Positions 40,362-49,482 are shown, counted from the first letter of the stretch. The stretch is 64,000 nt of DNA from BOG-908 sp965198825 (GCA_965198825.1 CBDAQB010000003.1:1984001-2048000), one strand, 5' to 3'. Program-made: numbers and translations. The notes: generated by a model from the letters alone, not told the origin.

Positions 40362-40778
40362 ATGATGAACACACCCAAGCTCCTCCTTGCCGCGTCCGCA
40401 TGGCTCACGGTCGCCATGGCGTCAGGCCAGGCCTTCGCCGACCCCGCCGCTCCATCGGCCGATCAGAAGATCAAGGCTGCGCACCATGTCCACCATGCGC
40501 ACCGCCACCACGGCATGGCCACTGCGGCGGCAAGGCCGGCACCGGCGGGCCCCGCCGATCGCGCGGTCCCAGGCACCCAGCCGGCGCCGGTCCCGAACGA
40601 GAATGTCTCGGACGTACCTCCCGGCCAGGCGCCGGACACACAGGTCACACCAAGCCTGCTCCAGCTTCATTACCCGCACGTCGGCGACGGCTATGTCGAA
40701 GGCTCGAGCCCCTCTGCCATCGACGACCGCAACACCGCCAAGGCGCCGGGAGTCGAAATGCAGATGCCGCTGAAATAG
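40362..40778 (+). CDS. Hypothetical periplasmic His-rich protein
   Basis: 138 aa from the ATG at 40362 (nearby in-frame ATGs at 40356 and 40365). Signal peptide MMNTPKLLLAASAWLTVAMASGQAFA. A His cluster (AAHHVHHAHRHHGM, 7 His) just after cleavage, then a Pro-rich low-complexity tail. The His cluster could bind Ni, Zn or Cu. No known domain and no Shine-Dalgarno sequence. Confidence 0.6.
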   Translation: MMNTPKLLLAASAWLTVAMASGQAFADPAAPSADQKIKAAHHVHHAHRHHGMATAAARPAPAGPADRAVPGTQPAPVPNENVSDVPPGQAPDTQVTPSLLQLHYPHVGDGYVEGSSPSAIDDRNTAKAPGVEMQMPLK

Positions 40779-40850
40779 CAGCCGGAATCACGGCAGACCC
40801 ACACCTGTCGAACCTGTCGCCATCCTGCGCCGGTGCGACCTCCGCTCGCC

Positions 40851-40879
40851 TTGACACCCTGCACTGCGGCATCTAGCTA
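40851..40879 (+). promoter_or_regulatory. Candidate promoter of the F0 ATP synthase operon
   Basis: Perfect TTGACA (40851-40856), a 17-base spacer, then TAGCTA (40874-40879), 44 bp before the atpI ATG. The -35 is consensus, the -10 poor. Confidence 0.5.
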
Positions 40880-40922
40880 GCCCCGGCCTTCCGGCGCGGG
40901 TGGTCAGACATCCGGGGCGGCA

Positions 40923-41246
40923 ATGGGCGAGGATCAAGAGGGCACAAAAGGCACGTTCGAAGCGCGCCTGGCGTCGGCCCGCGGCAGGCAAGGCTTGGAT
41001 AAGCTCGAGCCTGAGCCTGGATCGGCAACCAGCAAGGTGGAAACCTCGTCGCTGGGGGTCGGACTTCGCGTGGGCGTGGAGCTGGTTTCTGCCCTGGTGG
41101 TGGCTGTCGCCATCGGCTGGGCGCTGGACCATTGGCTGCACACCCTGCCTTTGTTCCTCGTGCTGTTTGTCCTGCTGGGAGGTGTCGCAGGGGTGCTGAA
41201 CGTGTGGCGGGTCGTCTCGCCGCCATCGGCAAAGCCCACGCGGTGA
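40923..41246 (+). CDS. atpI: ATP synthase protein I (AtpI)
   Basis: 107 aa. A hydrophilic N-terminus, then two membrane helices (VGVELVSALVVAVAIGWALDHWL and LFLVLFVLLGGVAGVLNVWRVV), the AtpI pattern. AtpI assists c-ring assembly and Mg/Na handling and is not part of the final enzyme. First gene of the F0 operon, as usual in alphaproteobacteria. Confidence 0.9.
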   Translation: MGEDQEGTKGTFEARLASARGRQGLDKLEPEPGSATSKVETSSLGVGLRVGVELVSALVVAVAIGWALDHWLHTLPLFLVLFVLLGGVAGVLNVWRVVSPPSAKPTR

Positions 41247-41289
41247 GTGGGGCGGAAGTAGGAATGCGTAACGTGACAGGACTGGCATA

Positions 41290-42063
41290 GTGGCGCCTGC
41301 AACAAATCCGGTGGCCGGAGAGCCCGCCATCGACGCCCTCGGGCAATTCGTCCTGCATCCGGCATTCGGTGCGCTCGGCAGCTCGGTAAATTTCACCCAG
41401 GCCAACCTCGTCATGGTCATCGGTGCGGCGCTGGTCATGGCGCTGCTCTATTTCGGCGCACGCCCCGCCGCCATCGTTCCCGGCCGCCTGCAGGCCGCAG
41501 CCGAACTGTCGCACGACTTCATCTACCGCATGGCCGTCGACCAGATCGGTCCCGAGGGAAAGCGCTTTTTTCCTTTCATCTTCACGCTCTTCTTCTTCGT
41601 GCTGATGGGCAATCTGCTTGGCCTGGTGCCGTTCAGCTTCACCTACACGAGCCACATCGCGGTGACCGCCGCCCTCGCCGTCATGGTCATCGTCATCGTG
41701 ACGATCGTCGCCCTCGTCGAGCACGGCTTTAAATTCTTCACCTACTTCTTTCCGGCCGGCGCACCGGTGTTCCTCGCACCGCTCATCGTGCCGATCGAAA
41801 TCATCTCCTACCTCTCGCGCCCGGTCAGCCTGTCGATCCGGCTTTTCGCGAACATGGTTGCCGGGCACGTGATGTTTGCGGTTTTCGCAAGCTTCGTCGT
41901 CATGCTCGGCGGCGCGTCGATCATCGGTGCGGTCGGCGCAGTCTTCCCACTCGCCATCAATGTGGTGCTCATGGGTTTCGAACTTCTGGTCGCCGCTTTG
42001 CAGGCCTACGTGTTCGCCATCCTGACCTGCATCTACTTGCACGACGCAGTGCACCTGCACTAA
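41290..42063 (+). CDS. atpB: ATP synthase F0 subunit a
   Basis: 257 aa inner-membrane proton-channel subunit. GTG start at 41290 with AGGA 8 bases upstream. Membrane helices include FTLFFFVLMGNLLGLVPFSFTYTSHIAVT. The essential Arg lies in YLSRPVSLSIRLFANMVAGHVM, and the C-terminal helix is LLVAALQAYVFAILTCIYLHDA. Works with the c-ring encoded by the next gene. Confidence 0.96.
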   Translation: MAPATNPVAGEPAIDALGQFVLHPAFGALGSSVNFTQANLVMVIGAALVMALLYFGARPAAIVPGRLQAAAELSHDFIYRMAVDQIGPEGKRFFPFIFTLFFFVLMGNLLGLVPFSFTYTSHIAVTAALAVMVIVIVTIVALVEHGFKFFTYFFPAGAPVFLAPLIVPIEIISYLSRPVSLSIRLFANMVAGHVMFAVFASFVVMLGGASIIGAVGAVFPLAINVVLMGFELLVAALQAYVFAILTCIYLHDAVHLH

Positions 42064-42110
42064 GCGCCGCTCATCCCTTCCAACTTCATAACCAGATCAA
42101 GGATTTTACC

Positions 42111-42335
42111 ATGGACGTAGCAGCCGCAACGAAGCTTGGCGCGGGCATTGCCGTGATCGCGCTGGCCGGCGTGGGTATCGGCATCGGCAACATCTTCTCG
42201 GCACTGGTCACCAGCATCGCCCGCAACCCCGCCGCACGCGACCAGGTCTTCGGCCTCGGCATCCTGGGCTTCGCGCTGACGGAAGCGGTTGCCCTCTTCG
42301 CCCTTCTGATCGCCTTCCTGATCCTCTTCACCTAA
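42111..42335 (+). CDS. atpE: ATP synthase F0 subunit c
   Basis: 74 aa, two helices joined by ARNPAARDQVF, the RNP loop that meets F1. The proton-carrying carboxylate is the Glu in LGFALTEAVALFALL. The c-ring rotor of ATP synthase. 47 bp after atpB. Confidence 0.97.
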   Translation: MDVAAATKLGAGIAVIALAGVGIGIGNIFSALVTSIARNPAARDQVFGLGILGFALTEAVALFALLIAFLILFT

Positions 42336-42343
42336 GACCCCCC

Positions 42344-42955
42344 ATGGGCCTGCTGATCACCCGCACCCGCCTGCTTCTCGCCGCCGCCCTCGTCGGGACG
42401 GCGGCCGGAACGGCGCATGCCGACACCATGCCGCAGCTGGACTTTGCCAACCCACTGCTGATCTCGCAGGTGGTCTGGGGCGCCATCATCTTCGCCGTGT
42501 TCTACTGGCTGGTGTCACGCAGCGGCCTGCCCAGGGTCGAGGCAGTGCTCGAGAAGCGCGCCACCGCCATCGGCGCCGAACTCGATGCCGCCCGCCACTC
42601 CAAGCAATCCGCGGACGCAGCGGTCGCCGAACTGACCGAAGCCCGCCGCCGCGCCTACGCCGAAAGCCAGGCCGCCATTGCCGCCGCCACCACGAAGGCC
42701 AAGGCAGAAGCCGAAGCCCGCACGGCCGAAGTGAACGCCCGCCTCGACCGCCAGCTCTCAGACAGCGAAGCCCGCATCGGCGAAGCCCGGCGCGACGCCA
42801 TGGCATCGCTCCACGATCTCGCCACCACCACCGCCGAAGCCGTCTACACCCGGGTCACCGGCCTGAGCGCAGACGGCAACCGCCTCGGCGCGGCCGTCAG
42901 CGAGGTCCTGAGCGAGCACCGCGAGGTCCGCCACAACACCGCCGAAATGGCCTAG
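42344..42955 (+). CDS. atpF2: ATP synthase F0 subunit b'
   Basis: 203 aa. An N-terminal extension that resembles a signal sequence (LLLAAALVGTAAGTAHA), one membrane helix (VVWGAIIFAVFYWLVS), then a long Ala/Glu/Arg-rich stator helix. The b' form occurs in alphaproteobacteria and cyanobacteria, where b and b' make a heterodimeric stalk. 8 bp after atpE and 8 bp before atpF. Confidence 0.9.
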   Translation: MGLLITRTRLLLAAALVGTAAGTAHADTMPQLDFANPLLISQVVWGAIIFAVFYWLVSRSGLPRVEAVLEKRATAIGAELDAARHSKQSADAAVAELTEARRRAYAESQAAIAAATTKAKAEAEARTAEVNARLDRQLSDSEARIGEARRDAMASLHDLATTTAEAVYTRVTGLSADGNRLGAAVSEVLSEHREVRHNTAEMA

Positions 42956-42963
42956 GAGCCGAC

Positions 42964-43464
42964 ATGCACCACGGCATCCTCCACAACCCCGAATTCTGGG
43001 TCCTTGTCTCCTTTTTCGTCTTCTTCGTGCTGTTCGGCTCCAGGCTCTGGAAAGCCCTCGCAGGCATGCTCGACGGCCGCGCAACCGCCATACGCGCCGA
43101 ACTCGGTGAAGCCCACCGCCTCCGCGCCGAAGCCGAAGCCATGCTGATCGAAGCCCAGCGCGCCCGCGACCAGGCCCTCGCCGAAGCAAAAGACGTCCTC
43201 GCCCGCAGCCACGCCGAAGCCGCCCGCCTCGCCGAAGCCTCGCACGCCGAAGCGGAAGCCTCCGCCGCCCGCCGCGAACGCATGGCGCTGGACCGCATCG
43301 CCGCCGCCGAAAAAGCCGCCATCAGCGAAGTCCAGCACACCGCCGCCAACGTCGCCATCAAGGCAGCCTCGCAGGTAATCGCCCAAGGCCTCGGCGGGAA
43401 CGCCGATGCCGAAATCGTCGACGCCGCTATCGCCTCTTTGCCTCGCGCTTTGCGGGCTGCGTAA
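42964..43464 (+). CDS. atpF: ATP synthase F0 subunit b
   Basis: 166 aa. Membrane helix FWVLVSFFVFFVLFGSRLWKAL, then the stator helix (LDGRATAIRAELGEAHRLRAEAEAML). Last gene of the F0 operon atpI-B-E-F'-F. No F1 genes follow, as expected for alphaproteobacteria. TAA at 43462-43464 begins DHE copy 12. Confidence 0.93.
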   Translation: MHHGILHNPEFWVLVSFFVFFVLFGSRLWKALAGMLDGRATAIRAELGEAHRLRAEAEAMLIEAQRARDQALAEAKDVLARSHAEAARLAEASHAEAEASAARRERMALDRIAAAEKAAISEVQHTAANVAIKAASQVIAQGLGGNADAEIVDAAIASLPRALRAA

Positions 43465-43776
43465 GGCAGGAAGCAAGGTCTTCTTTTTTGAAAAAAAGAA
43501 GCAAAAAACTTTTGCATGTTTCGGTGGGGACTGAGGAGGCGTCGAGCCTGATTGGGAACGATTGCTTCGCGAAGCACTAGTCTACTACGGCGAAACAATC
43601 ATCGTTTGATCCCGGCTTCTTAGCGCGCCTTTGCGCTCTTCCCATCTTCGCGGTGGACCTTAACGAACGCGCCGCAAGCCCAAATCCCGACAAGGAAGGC
43701 CCAGCACTCCCCCAATCCCCACCCAAACTCCCAAAAGTTTTTTGGTTCTTTTTTTCAAAAAAGAACCGCTTCCTTA
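43462..43776. repeat. DHE copy 12: expanded element with a 213-bp interior
   Basis: The left half (43462-43517) starts with atpF's TAA, hairpin closed by C-G plus arm. The right half (about 43731-43776) has hairpin closed by G-C and ends CTTCCTTA, the stop of the convergent CoA-transferase gene. The usual 45-bp core is replaced by about 213 bp of unrelated sequence containing the palindrome GCTTCGCGAAGC (43564-43575) and a second short dyad. No open frame of substance and no known element recognised in the interior. This accounts for the whole gap 43465-43773. Confidence 0.8.
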
Positions 43777-44943
43777 CTCCCCCACCTCAGCCAACAACTT
43801 CGCCCGATCCCCATCCAACCGAGGCGCCGGCTCCCGCACGCCATCATCGTTGGCAGCGTAAGGCTGGATCTTGACCGGATTGCCGATCATCCGCACGCCG
43901 CCGGCCTCCACCACCATGCTGCGCGCCGCCACCTGCGGATGCTCGAGCGCTTCGGCAATCGTGTTGATGGGGCCTGCGGGAATGCCGGCCGCCTCGAACA
44001 CCGCAAGCCAATGCGACGCCGGTTGCGAGGCGAGCACCGCCTCGATCATCTCCGCCAATTCACCCGCGACACCGCGGCGCGTGTCGTTGGTGGCAAAACG
44101 CGGGTCCGCGATCCACTCGGGCTTGCCCAGCGCCGCGCAGAGTTTGCGAAACAGCCCGTCGTTGCCTGCAGCGATCACGATCGGCTTGTCCGACGCCTCG
44201 AAGATTGCGAACGGCGTGATGGTGGCATGCCGTCCGCCCATCGGCCCTGGAACATCGCCCGTCGCCAGATAGCGCATGGCCGGATTTTCCATCAGCGAGA
44301 GCTGACAATCGAGCATCGAGACATCGACCTTCAGCGCCTCGCCAGTCCGCTCGCGGTGATACAATGCCGATGCAATGCCAAGCGCCGTGTAGATGCCGGC
44401 GCCGAGGTCGCCCACGGAGACGCCGATGCGCGCCGGCTTCTGCCCAGGATGCCCGGTCACCGACATGATGCCCCCGAGCCCCTGCACGATCATGTCGTAG
44501 GCGGGCTTCTTCGACTCCGGCCCCGTGTGCCCGAAACCTGAGGCGGCCGCGTAGATCAGCCGCGGATATTGCGCATGCAGCGCATCCCACCCGAGCCCGA
44601 GCTTCTCCATCGTCCCAGGCCGGAAATTCTCCACCACCACATCGGCGATCTCCAGCAGGCGGTGCAGGATCGCCAGATCCTTCTCCTGCTTCAAATCGAG
44701 CGCGATCGACTCCTTGCCGCGGTTGATGGCGGCGAAATACAGCGACTCCCCGTCGCGGAACGGCCCATAGGCGCGTGAATCATCCCCGCCTGGTGGCTCT
44801 ACCTTAATCACCCGCGCGCCAAGCTCGTGCAGCAGCAACGTGCAGTAGGGGCCGGCGAGAATGCGCGACAGATCCAGGATGACCGCGCCCCCCATCGGGC
44901 CTGGCAGGAGCCGCGGATTAGCCGCCTCGGCATGGTCGGACAT
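43774..44943 (-). CDS. CaiB/BaiF-type (class III) CoA-transferase
   Basis: 389 aa from the ATG at 44943 with GGGAG 9 bases upstream. An in-frame ATG 15 bases earlier is possible. LDLSRILAGPYCTLLLHELGARVIKVEPPGGDDSR, VVENFRPGTMEKLGL and AYDMIVQGLGGIMSVTG (catalytic Asp) are diagnostic. Transfers CoA between carboxylic acids, cytosolic. Divergent from the malonyl-CoA decarboxylase across 81 bp, so it may activate malonate by CoA transfer (inference). The specific acids cannot be read from sequence. Its TAA is the last triplet of DHE copy 12. Confidence 0.9.
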   Translation of the reverse strand: MSDHAEAANPRLLPGPMGGAVILDLSRILAGPYCTLLLHELGARVIKVEPPGGDDSRAYGPFRDGESLYFAAINRGKESIALDLKQEKDLAILHRLLEIADVVVENFRPGTMEKLGLGWDALHAQYPRLIYAAASGFGHTGPESKKPAYDMIVQGLGGIMSVTGHPGQKPARIGVSVGDLGAGIYTALGIASALYHRERTGEALKVDVSMLDCQLSLMENPAMRYLATGDVPGPMGGRHATITPFAIFEASDKPIVIAAGNDGLFRKLCAALGKPEWIADPRFATNDTRRGVAGELAEMIEAVLASQPASHWLAVFEAAGIPAGPINTIAEALEHPQVAARSMVVEAGGVRMIGNPVKIQPYAANDDGVREPAPRLDGDRAKLLAEVGE

Positions 44944-45024
44944 TGTTGATGCTCCCATAGGTTGGCGTCGCAGCCTTCGCGCCTTAATTCTTGACGTGAG
45001 GGCTCTAACGCAAGGACCGGGACG

Positions 45025-46437
45025 ATGGCGCAGACTGTGACACAGCGTTCCTGGCTCGACCGTCTCTGGACCGGCATCGCCGACCAGGGCCGATCCTTCA
45101 TACGTGTGCCGGCTGTCGACATGGCGCCTGCCGAACGGGCGCGCCAACTCTTTGCGGCCCTTCTCTCCGAGCGTGGCGAAGCCTCCGGCGCCGCCGTCGC
45201 GCGCGAACTCGTCCAGTGCCTGCAAGGCATGCAGGAAGCCGAACGCATCGACGTCATGCACACCGTCAGCGAAGGCTTCGCACCCGACGCCGACGCTTTG
45301 CGCGCCGCGGCCGAAGCCTATCTCGCCTCCCCCGACCCCGCCGCCGCCAGCCGCCTGCACCGCGCCGCCGAACCGCCGCGCCAGGAGCTGCTGCGCCGCA
45401 TGAACATGGCGCCTGGCGGCACCGCCATGCTCATCGAATTGCGCCGCGAAGTGCAGGCCCACGTCCGCGCCGACCCCACCCTTCGCCCGCTCGACCAGGA
45501 TCTGCTCCACCTCTTCTCCTCCTGGTTCAACCGCGGCTTCCTCGAACTCCGCCGCATCGACTGGGACACGCCCGCCGCCGTCCTGGAAAAACTCATCACC
45601 TACGAGGCGGTCCACGAAATCGACGGCTGGCAGGACCTCCGCCGCCGCCTCCTGCCGGACCGCCGCTGCTTCGCCTTCTTCCACCAGGCGCTCCCAAACG
45701 AGCCGCTGATCTTCGTCGAAGTCGCCCTCACCGCCGGCCTCGCTGACGCGGTTCAGCCGCTCCTCGCACCCCCCGCGGACGGCGCCGGCCGCCCGCCCAA
45801 GGACGCTGACAGCGCCATCTTCTATTCCATCTCCAACTGCCAGGAGGGCCTGCGCGGCGTCAGCTTCGGCAATTTCCTCATCAAGCAGGTGGTCGAGGAA
45901 CTGAAAGCCGAACTCCCCAAGCTGAAGAAATTCGCCACCCTCTCCCCAGTCCCCGGCTTCCGTGCCTGGCTCGACGGCCAGTGGGAAGCCGGCCCGGCCC
46001 CCTTCACGGACGACGAGCTCGCCGCCATGGCCGCCTTCGCCCCACCAGAAGCCACACCCCGCGAGCGCTTCGACGCCACTGCCGAAGGCGCCTGGTGGAC
46101 CGACCCCGCGCGTATCAAGGCACTGCGCGGCCCGCTCCTCCGCCTAGCCGCGACCTACATCACCCGCAGTGCCGCCAACGGCCAGAAGATCGACCCTGTC
46201 GCCCGCTTCCACCTCGGCAACGGCGCCCGCCTGGAGCGTATCAACTGGCTCGGCAACACCGCCCGGCGCGGCATCGCCGAATCCTTCGGCATCATGGTGA
46301 ATTACCTCTACGACCCAGGCAGCATCGAGGCGAACCACGAGGCCTTTGCGAACACCGGCCGGGTCGTCCGCTCCTCCGAGGTTGACGCGCTCGCAGCGGT
46401 GCGCAAAGGCAAACCTACAGCAGCGAAGGCCGCCTAA
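45025..46437 (+). CDS. mcd: Malonyl-CoA decarboxylase
   Basis: 470 aa. Converts malonyl-CoA to acetyl-CoA and CO2. N-terminal helical oligomerisation region, then the GNAT-like catalytic half. SISNCQEGLRGVSFGNFLIKQV, FHLGNGARLERINWLGN and SFGIMVNYLYDP are the conserved blocks with the catalytic Ser/His. MatA in rhizobial malonate operons has this role. Followed after 56 bp by a carboxylate-type MFS transporter, and divergent from the CoA-transferase. Confidence 0.92.
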   Translation: MAQTVTQRSWLDRLWTGIADQGRSFIRVPAVDMAPAERARQLFAALLSERGEASGAAVARELVQCLQGMQEAERIDVMHTVSEGFAPDADALRAAAEAYLASPDPAAASRLHRAAEPPRQELLRRMNMAPGGTAMLIELRREVQAHVRADPTLRPLDQDLLHLFSSWFNRGFLELRRIDWDTPAAVLEKLITYEAVHEIDGWQDLRRRLLPDRRCFAFFHQALPNEPLIFVEVALTAGLADAVQPLLAPPADGAGRPPKDADSAIFYSISNCQEGLRGVSFGNFLIKQVVEELKAELPKLKKFATLSPVPGFRAWLDGQWEAGPAPFTDDELAAMAAFAPPEATPRERFDATAEGAWWTDPARIKALRGPLLRLAATYITRSAANGQKIDPVARFHLGNGARLERINWLGNTARRGIAESFGIMVNYLYDPGSIEANHEAFANTGRVVRSSEVDALAAVRKGKPTAAKAA

Positions 46438-46493
46438 TACCCTTCGTCCGCAGAACGGAAGCATTGCTGAAAACAGCGGGCGAGGGAGGAACA

Positions 46494-47804
46494 ATGTCGG
46501 CACACCAGGAAAGCGGAACCATAGGCGCGTCCACAAAAACGCGTCTCTCCTCGCAGCAGATCACCGGCTTCTGGGCCGCCTGGGCCGGCTGGATGCTCGA
46601 TGGCATGGACAGCTTCATCTACGCCCTGGTCCTCGCACCGGCGATGCGCGAACTCCTGCCACGCTCCGGCTATGGCGCCACCCCCGCGGACGTCGCCTTC
46701 GCCGGCTCGCTGCTCTTCGGCCTCTTCCTGGTCGGCTGGGGCTTGTCCTTCATCTGGGGCCCGATCGCCGACCGCTTCGGCCGCACCCGCACACTCGCCG
46801 GCACCGTGCTGATCTACTCGGTGTTCACCGGCGCCGCGGCGCTGGCCGGCAACGTCTGGGAACTCGCCCTCTTCCGCTTCCTCGCAGGCATCGGCATCGG
46901 CGGTGAATGGGCCATGGCCGGCACCTATGTCGCCGAAGCCTGGCCGGAAGACCGCCGCCGCCAGGGCGCCGGCTACCTGCAAACCGGCTACTACGCCGGC
47001 TTCTTCGTCGCGGCCGTGCTGAACGCCACCGTAGGAGCCAGCTTCGGCTGGCGCGCCATGTTCCTCTGCGGCCTCGCGCCGGTCATCGTCTCCGTCGTCA
47101 CCCTGCTGCAAGTGAAGGAACCCGCCCGCTGGCAGCAGGCGCACGGCTCGGCCGCCCAGCGCCGTTCGCCGTTGGCCATGATCCTCTCCGGCGTCCTGCT
47201 ACACCGCACGCTCGTAAACACCACGCTGGTCGCGGTCGCCATCATCGGCCTCTGGGCCGGCGCGGTTTACGAACCCACCGCCATCATCAAGCTCGCCGTC
47301 GCCAGCGGCCAGAAACTGCCGGACGCCGTACGCACCGCCTCCTACGGCACCGGCCTGCTCTCCATCGGCACGATCCTCGGCTGCCTCGCCGTGCCCTCCA
47401 TCGCCGACCGCCTCGGCCGGCGCTGGTGCCTGGGCATCTTCTTCGCCGGCATGGCCGTGACCATCGTCGCAAGCTTCGGCTGGGCCTTCTATCTCCCGGC
47501 GCCAACAGCCCTCCCCGTCTTCATGACCGTGCTCTTCTTCCTGGGCTTCTTCGGCGGCAATTTCGCGATCTACAGCCTCTGGCTGCCCGAGCAATACGGC
47601 ACCGAAGTCCGCGCCACCGCCTTCGCCTTCTGCACCTCCATCGGCCGCTTCATCGGCGCCGGCGTGAACTTCGCGCTGGCTGCCGGCGTGCAGCACATGG
47701 GCACGCTCGGCACGCCCGTGGCGCTCACCGCCATTGCGTTTGCACTGGGGTTGCTGGTGATACCGTTCGCAGTGGAGACGCGCGGGGAGCGGTTGCCGGC
47801 TTAA
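46494..47804 (+). CDS. MFS transporter, metabolite:H+ symporter type
   Basis: 436 aa from the ATG at 46494, with GGGAGGA just upstream. About 12 membrane helices. DSFIYALVLAPAMRELL in helix 1, GPIADRFGRTRTLAG (loop 2-3 signature), GIGIGGEWAMAGTYVAE in helix 4. Closest by eye to symporters for small carboxylates or sialate (SHS/AAHS types). From its position after malonyl-CoA decarboxylase the likely substrate is malonate or a related acid (inference). TAA begins DHE copy 13. Confidence 0.85.
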   Translation: MSAHQESGTIGASTKTRLSSQQITGFWAAWAGWMLDGMDSFIYALVLAPAMRELLPRSGYGATPADVAFAGSLLFGLFLVGWGLSFIWGPIADRFGRTRTLAGTVLIYSVFTGAAALAGNVWELALFRFLAGIGIGGEWAMAGTYVAEAWPEDRRRQGAGYLQTGYYAGFFVAAVLNATVGASFGWRAMFLCGLAPVIVSVVTLLQVKEPARWQQAHGSAAQRRSPLAMILSGVLLHRTLVNTTLVAVAIIGLWAGAVYEPTAIIKLAVASGQKLPDAVRTASYGTGLLSIGTILGCLAVPSIADRLGRRWCLGIFFAGMAVTIVASFGWAFYLPAPTALPVFMTVLFFLGFFGGNFAIYSLWLPEQYGTEVRATAFAFCTSIGRFIGAGVNFALAAGVQHMGTLGTPVALTAIAFALGLLVIPFAVETRGERLPA

Positions 47805-47940
47805 GGAAGGAAGCAGTTCTTTTTTGAAAAAAAGAACCAAAAAACTTTTGCGACTTGGGACCGGGCTTGCGGAAGTGCCGCGCCTAAATGTCCAGAAGTT
47901 TTTTGCTTCTTTTTTTCAAAAAAGAAGACCTTCCTGACTA
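47802..47940. repeat. DHE copy 13, between convergent MFS and spoVR genes
   Basis: Starts with the MFS TAA (TAAGGAAGGAAGC), left hairpin closed by G-C, forward core (GGGACCGGGCTTGCGGAAG), right hairpin closed by C-G, edge GACCTTCCT. The spoVR TAG follows two bases later, so here one stop is inside and one just outside. Confidence 0.88.
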
Positions 47941-49461
47941 AACCGGCGGACTAGCACTATGAGTGGCAAGCACAGCGTCGGTCTCTGAATCGACCTCCTC
48001 CATACGCACCTCATACCCCCACAGCGTCGCGAGATGCCGCAACGTCTGCGCCCCATCCGGCTGCGCCAGCAACTGCCCGCGCTTGGTCCGATGCTGCAGC
48101 ATAAGCCGCCGATCCCCTTCCAGATCCACGTCCACCACCTGAACGTCCGGATCGCCCACCGCCGGGTCATAGCTTTGCGCCAGGCTGCGGCGGATGGCGC
48201 GGTATCCCGCGTCGTCATGGATCGCATCGACGAGCAGCGTGGTATCCTCTGTATCGTCCAGCAGCCGGAACATGCGGAACTGCCGCATCACCGCTGGTGA
48301 CAGGAACTGAAGAATGAAGCTCTCGTCACGGAAGTTCGCCCACGCATAGCGCAGCGTGCCGAGCGGATCCTGGTTGCCCGCTACATCCGGAAACCAGGCG
48401 CGGTCCTCGTCGGTCGGGTCGGTCGTCATCCGCTCGATGTCCGTCATGATGGCATAGCCGAGCGCGTAGGGGTTGAAGCCAGGCCCACCCGCCGGATGAT
48501 CGAAGCCCGGCTGCATGATGACATTGCTGGTGGAATGCAGCACTTCCAGGAACGCCGCATCGTCGATCTGCCCGGTTTCGTGCAGCCGCCGCATGATCCG
48601 CTGGTGCACCCAGGTGGCGCACCCCTCGTTCATCACCTTGGCCTGCGGCTGCGGATAGAAATACTGCGCAATGAGGCGGACGATGCGCACGATCTCGCGC
48701 TCCCACGACTGCAGCCGCGGCGAGGTCTTCTCGACAAAATACAGTAAATTCTCTTCCGGCAGCCCGAGACGCGCCCGGCGGTCGATCGAGGGATCCGCTC
48801 CGCCCGCGGCCTTCTTGTCAGGCAAGGTGCGCCATAGATCGTCGAAAACCCGCTCGTCGTATTCCCGCCGCTCGCGCTCCCGCTTCTGGTCCGTCTTCAG
48901 GTTGAGCGGCCGCGCACCGGCATGTTTGCTGACGCCATGACGCGACAGCGCATGCGCCGCATCCAGAATTCGCTCGGTCGCCGCAACCCCGTGACGGTCC
49001 TCGCACTCGGCGATGTAACTACGAGCAAACTCGAGATAATCGAGGATCGCCGAAGCATCGGTCCATTGCTGGAACAGATGATTGTTGCGAAAGAAGTGAT
49101 TATGCCCAAACGCCGCATGCGCAATCACCAGCGCCTGCATCGTCGCCGTATTCCCCTCCATCAGATAGCTGATGCACGGACTGGAATTGATCACCACCTC
49201 ATAAGCCAGGCTGCTATAGCCACGCCGGTAGCTGTTCTCATGCTGCAGGAACCGCTTGCCATAGGACCAGTGCCGATACGTCAGCGGCATGCCGTGCGCG
49301 GTGTAAACATCGAGCATTTGCTCGGACGTAATCACCTCGATCCGGTTCGGATAAATCTCCAGCCCCAGCTCTTCACACCCAATCCGCTCAATGGCGTCAT
49401 AGCTGCGGCGCAGCGTGCCAAAATCCCAGTCTGTGCCTGTGTAGAGAAGTTCGTTGCCCAC
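47938..49461 (-). CDS. spoVR: SpoVR/YcgB family protein
   Basis: 507 aa with a GTG start at 49461 (VGNELLYTGTDWDFGTLRR), close to E. coli YcgB (510). Upstream frame runs into DHE copy 14 and is not protein. HAAFGHNHFFRNNHLFQQWTDASAILDYL and KVMNEGCATWVHQRIM are conserved blocks with possible metal-binding His residues. Function unknown. Always found with prkA and yeaH, here in the order prkA-yeaH-spoVR. The start has no Shine-Dalgarno sequence. Confidence 0.9.
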   Translation of the reverse strand: MGNELLYTGTDWDFGTLRRSYDAIERIGCEELGLEIYPNRIEVITSEQMLDVYTAHGMPLTYRHWSYGKRFLQHENSYRRGYSSLAYEVVINSSPCISYLMEGNTATMQALVIAHAAFGHNHFFRNNHLFQQWTDASAILDYLEFARSYIAECEDRHGVAATERILDAAHALSRHGVSKHAGARPLNLKTDQKRERERREYDERVFDDLWRTLPDKKAAGGADPSIDRRARLGLPEENLLYFVEKTSPRLQSWEREIVRIVRLIAQYFYPQPQAKVMNEGCATWVHQRIMRRLHETGQIDDAAFLEVLHSTSNVIMQPGFDHPAGGPGFNPYALGYAIMTDIERMTTDPTDEDRAWFPDVAGNQDPLGTLRYAWANFRDESFILQFLSPAVMRQFRMFRLLDDTEDTTLLVDAIHDDAGYRAIRRSLAQSYDPAVGDPDVQVVDVDLEGDRRLMLQHRTKRGQLLAQPDGAQTLRHLATLWGYEVRMEEVDSETDAVLATHSASPPV

Positions 49462-49482
49462 TATGCACTGACTCTGAAAGAC

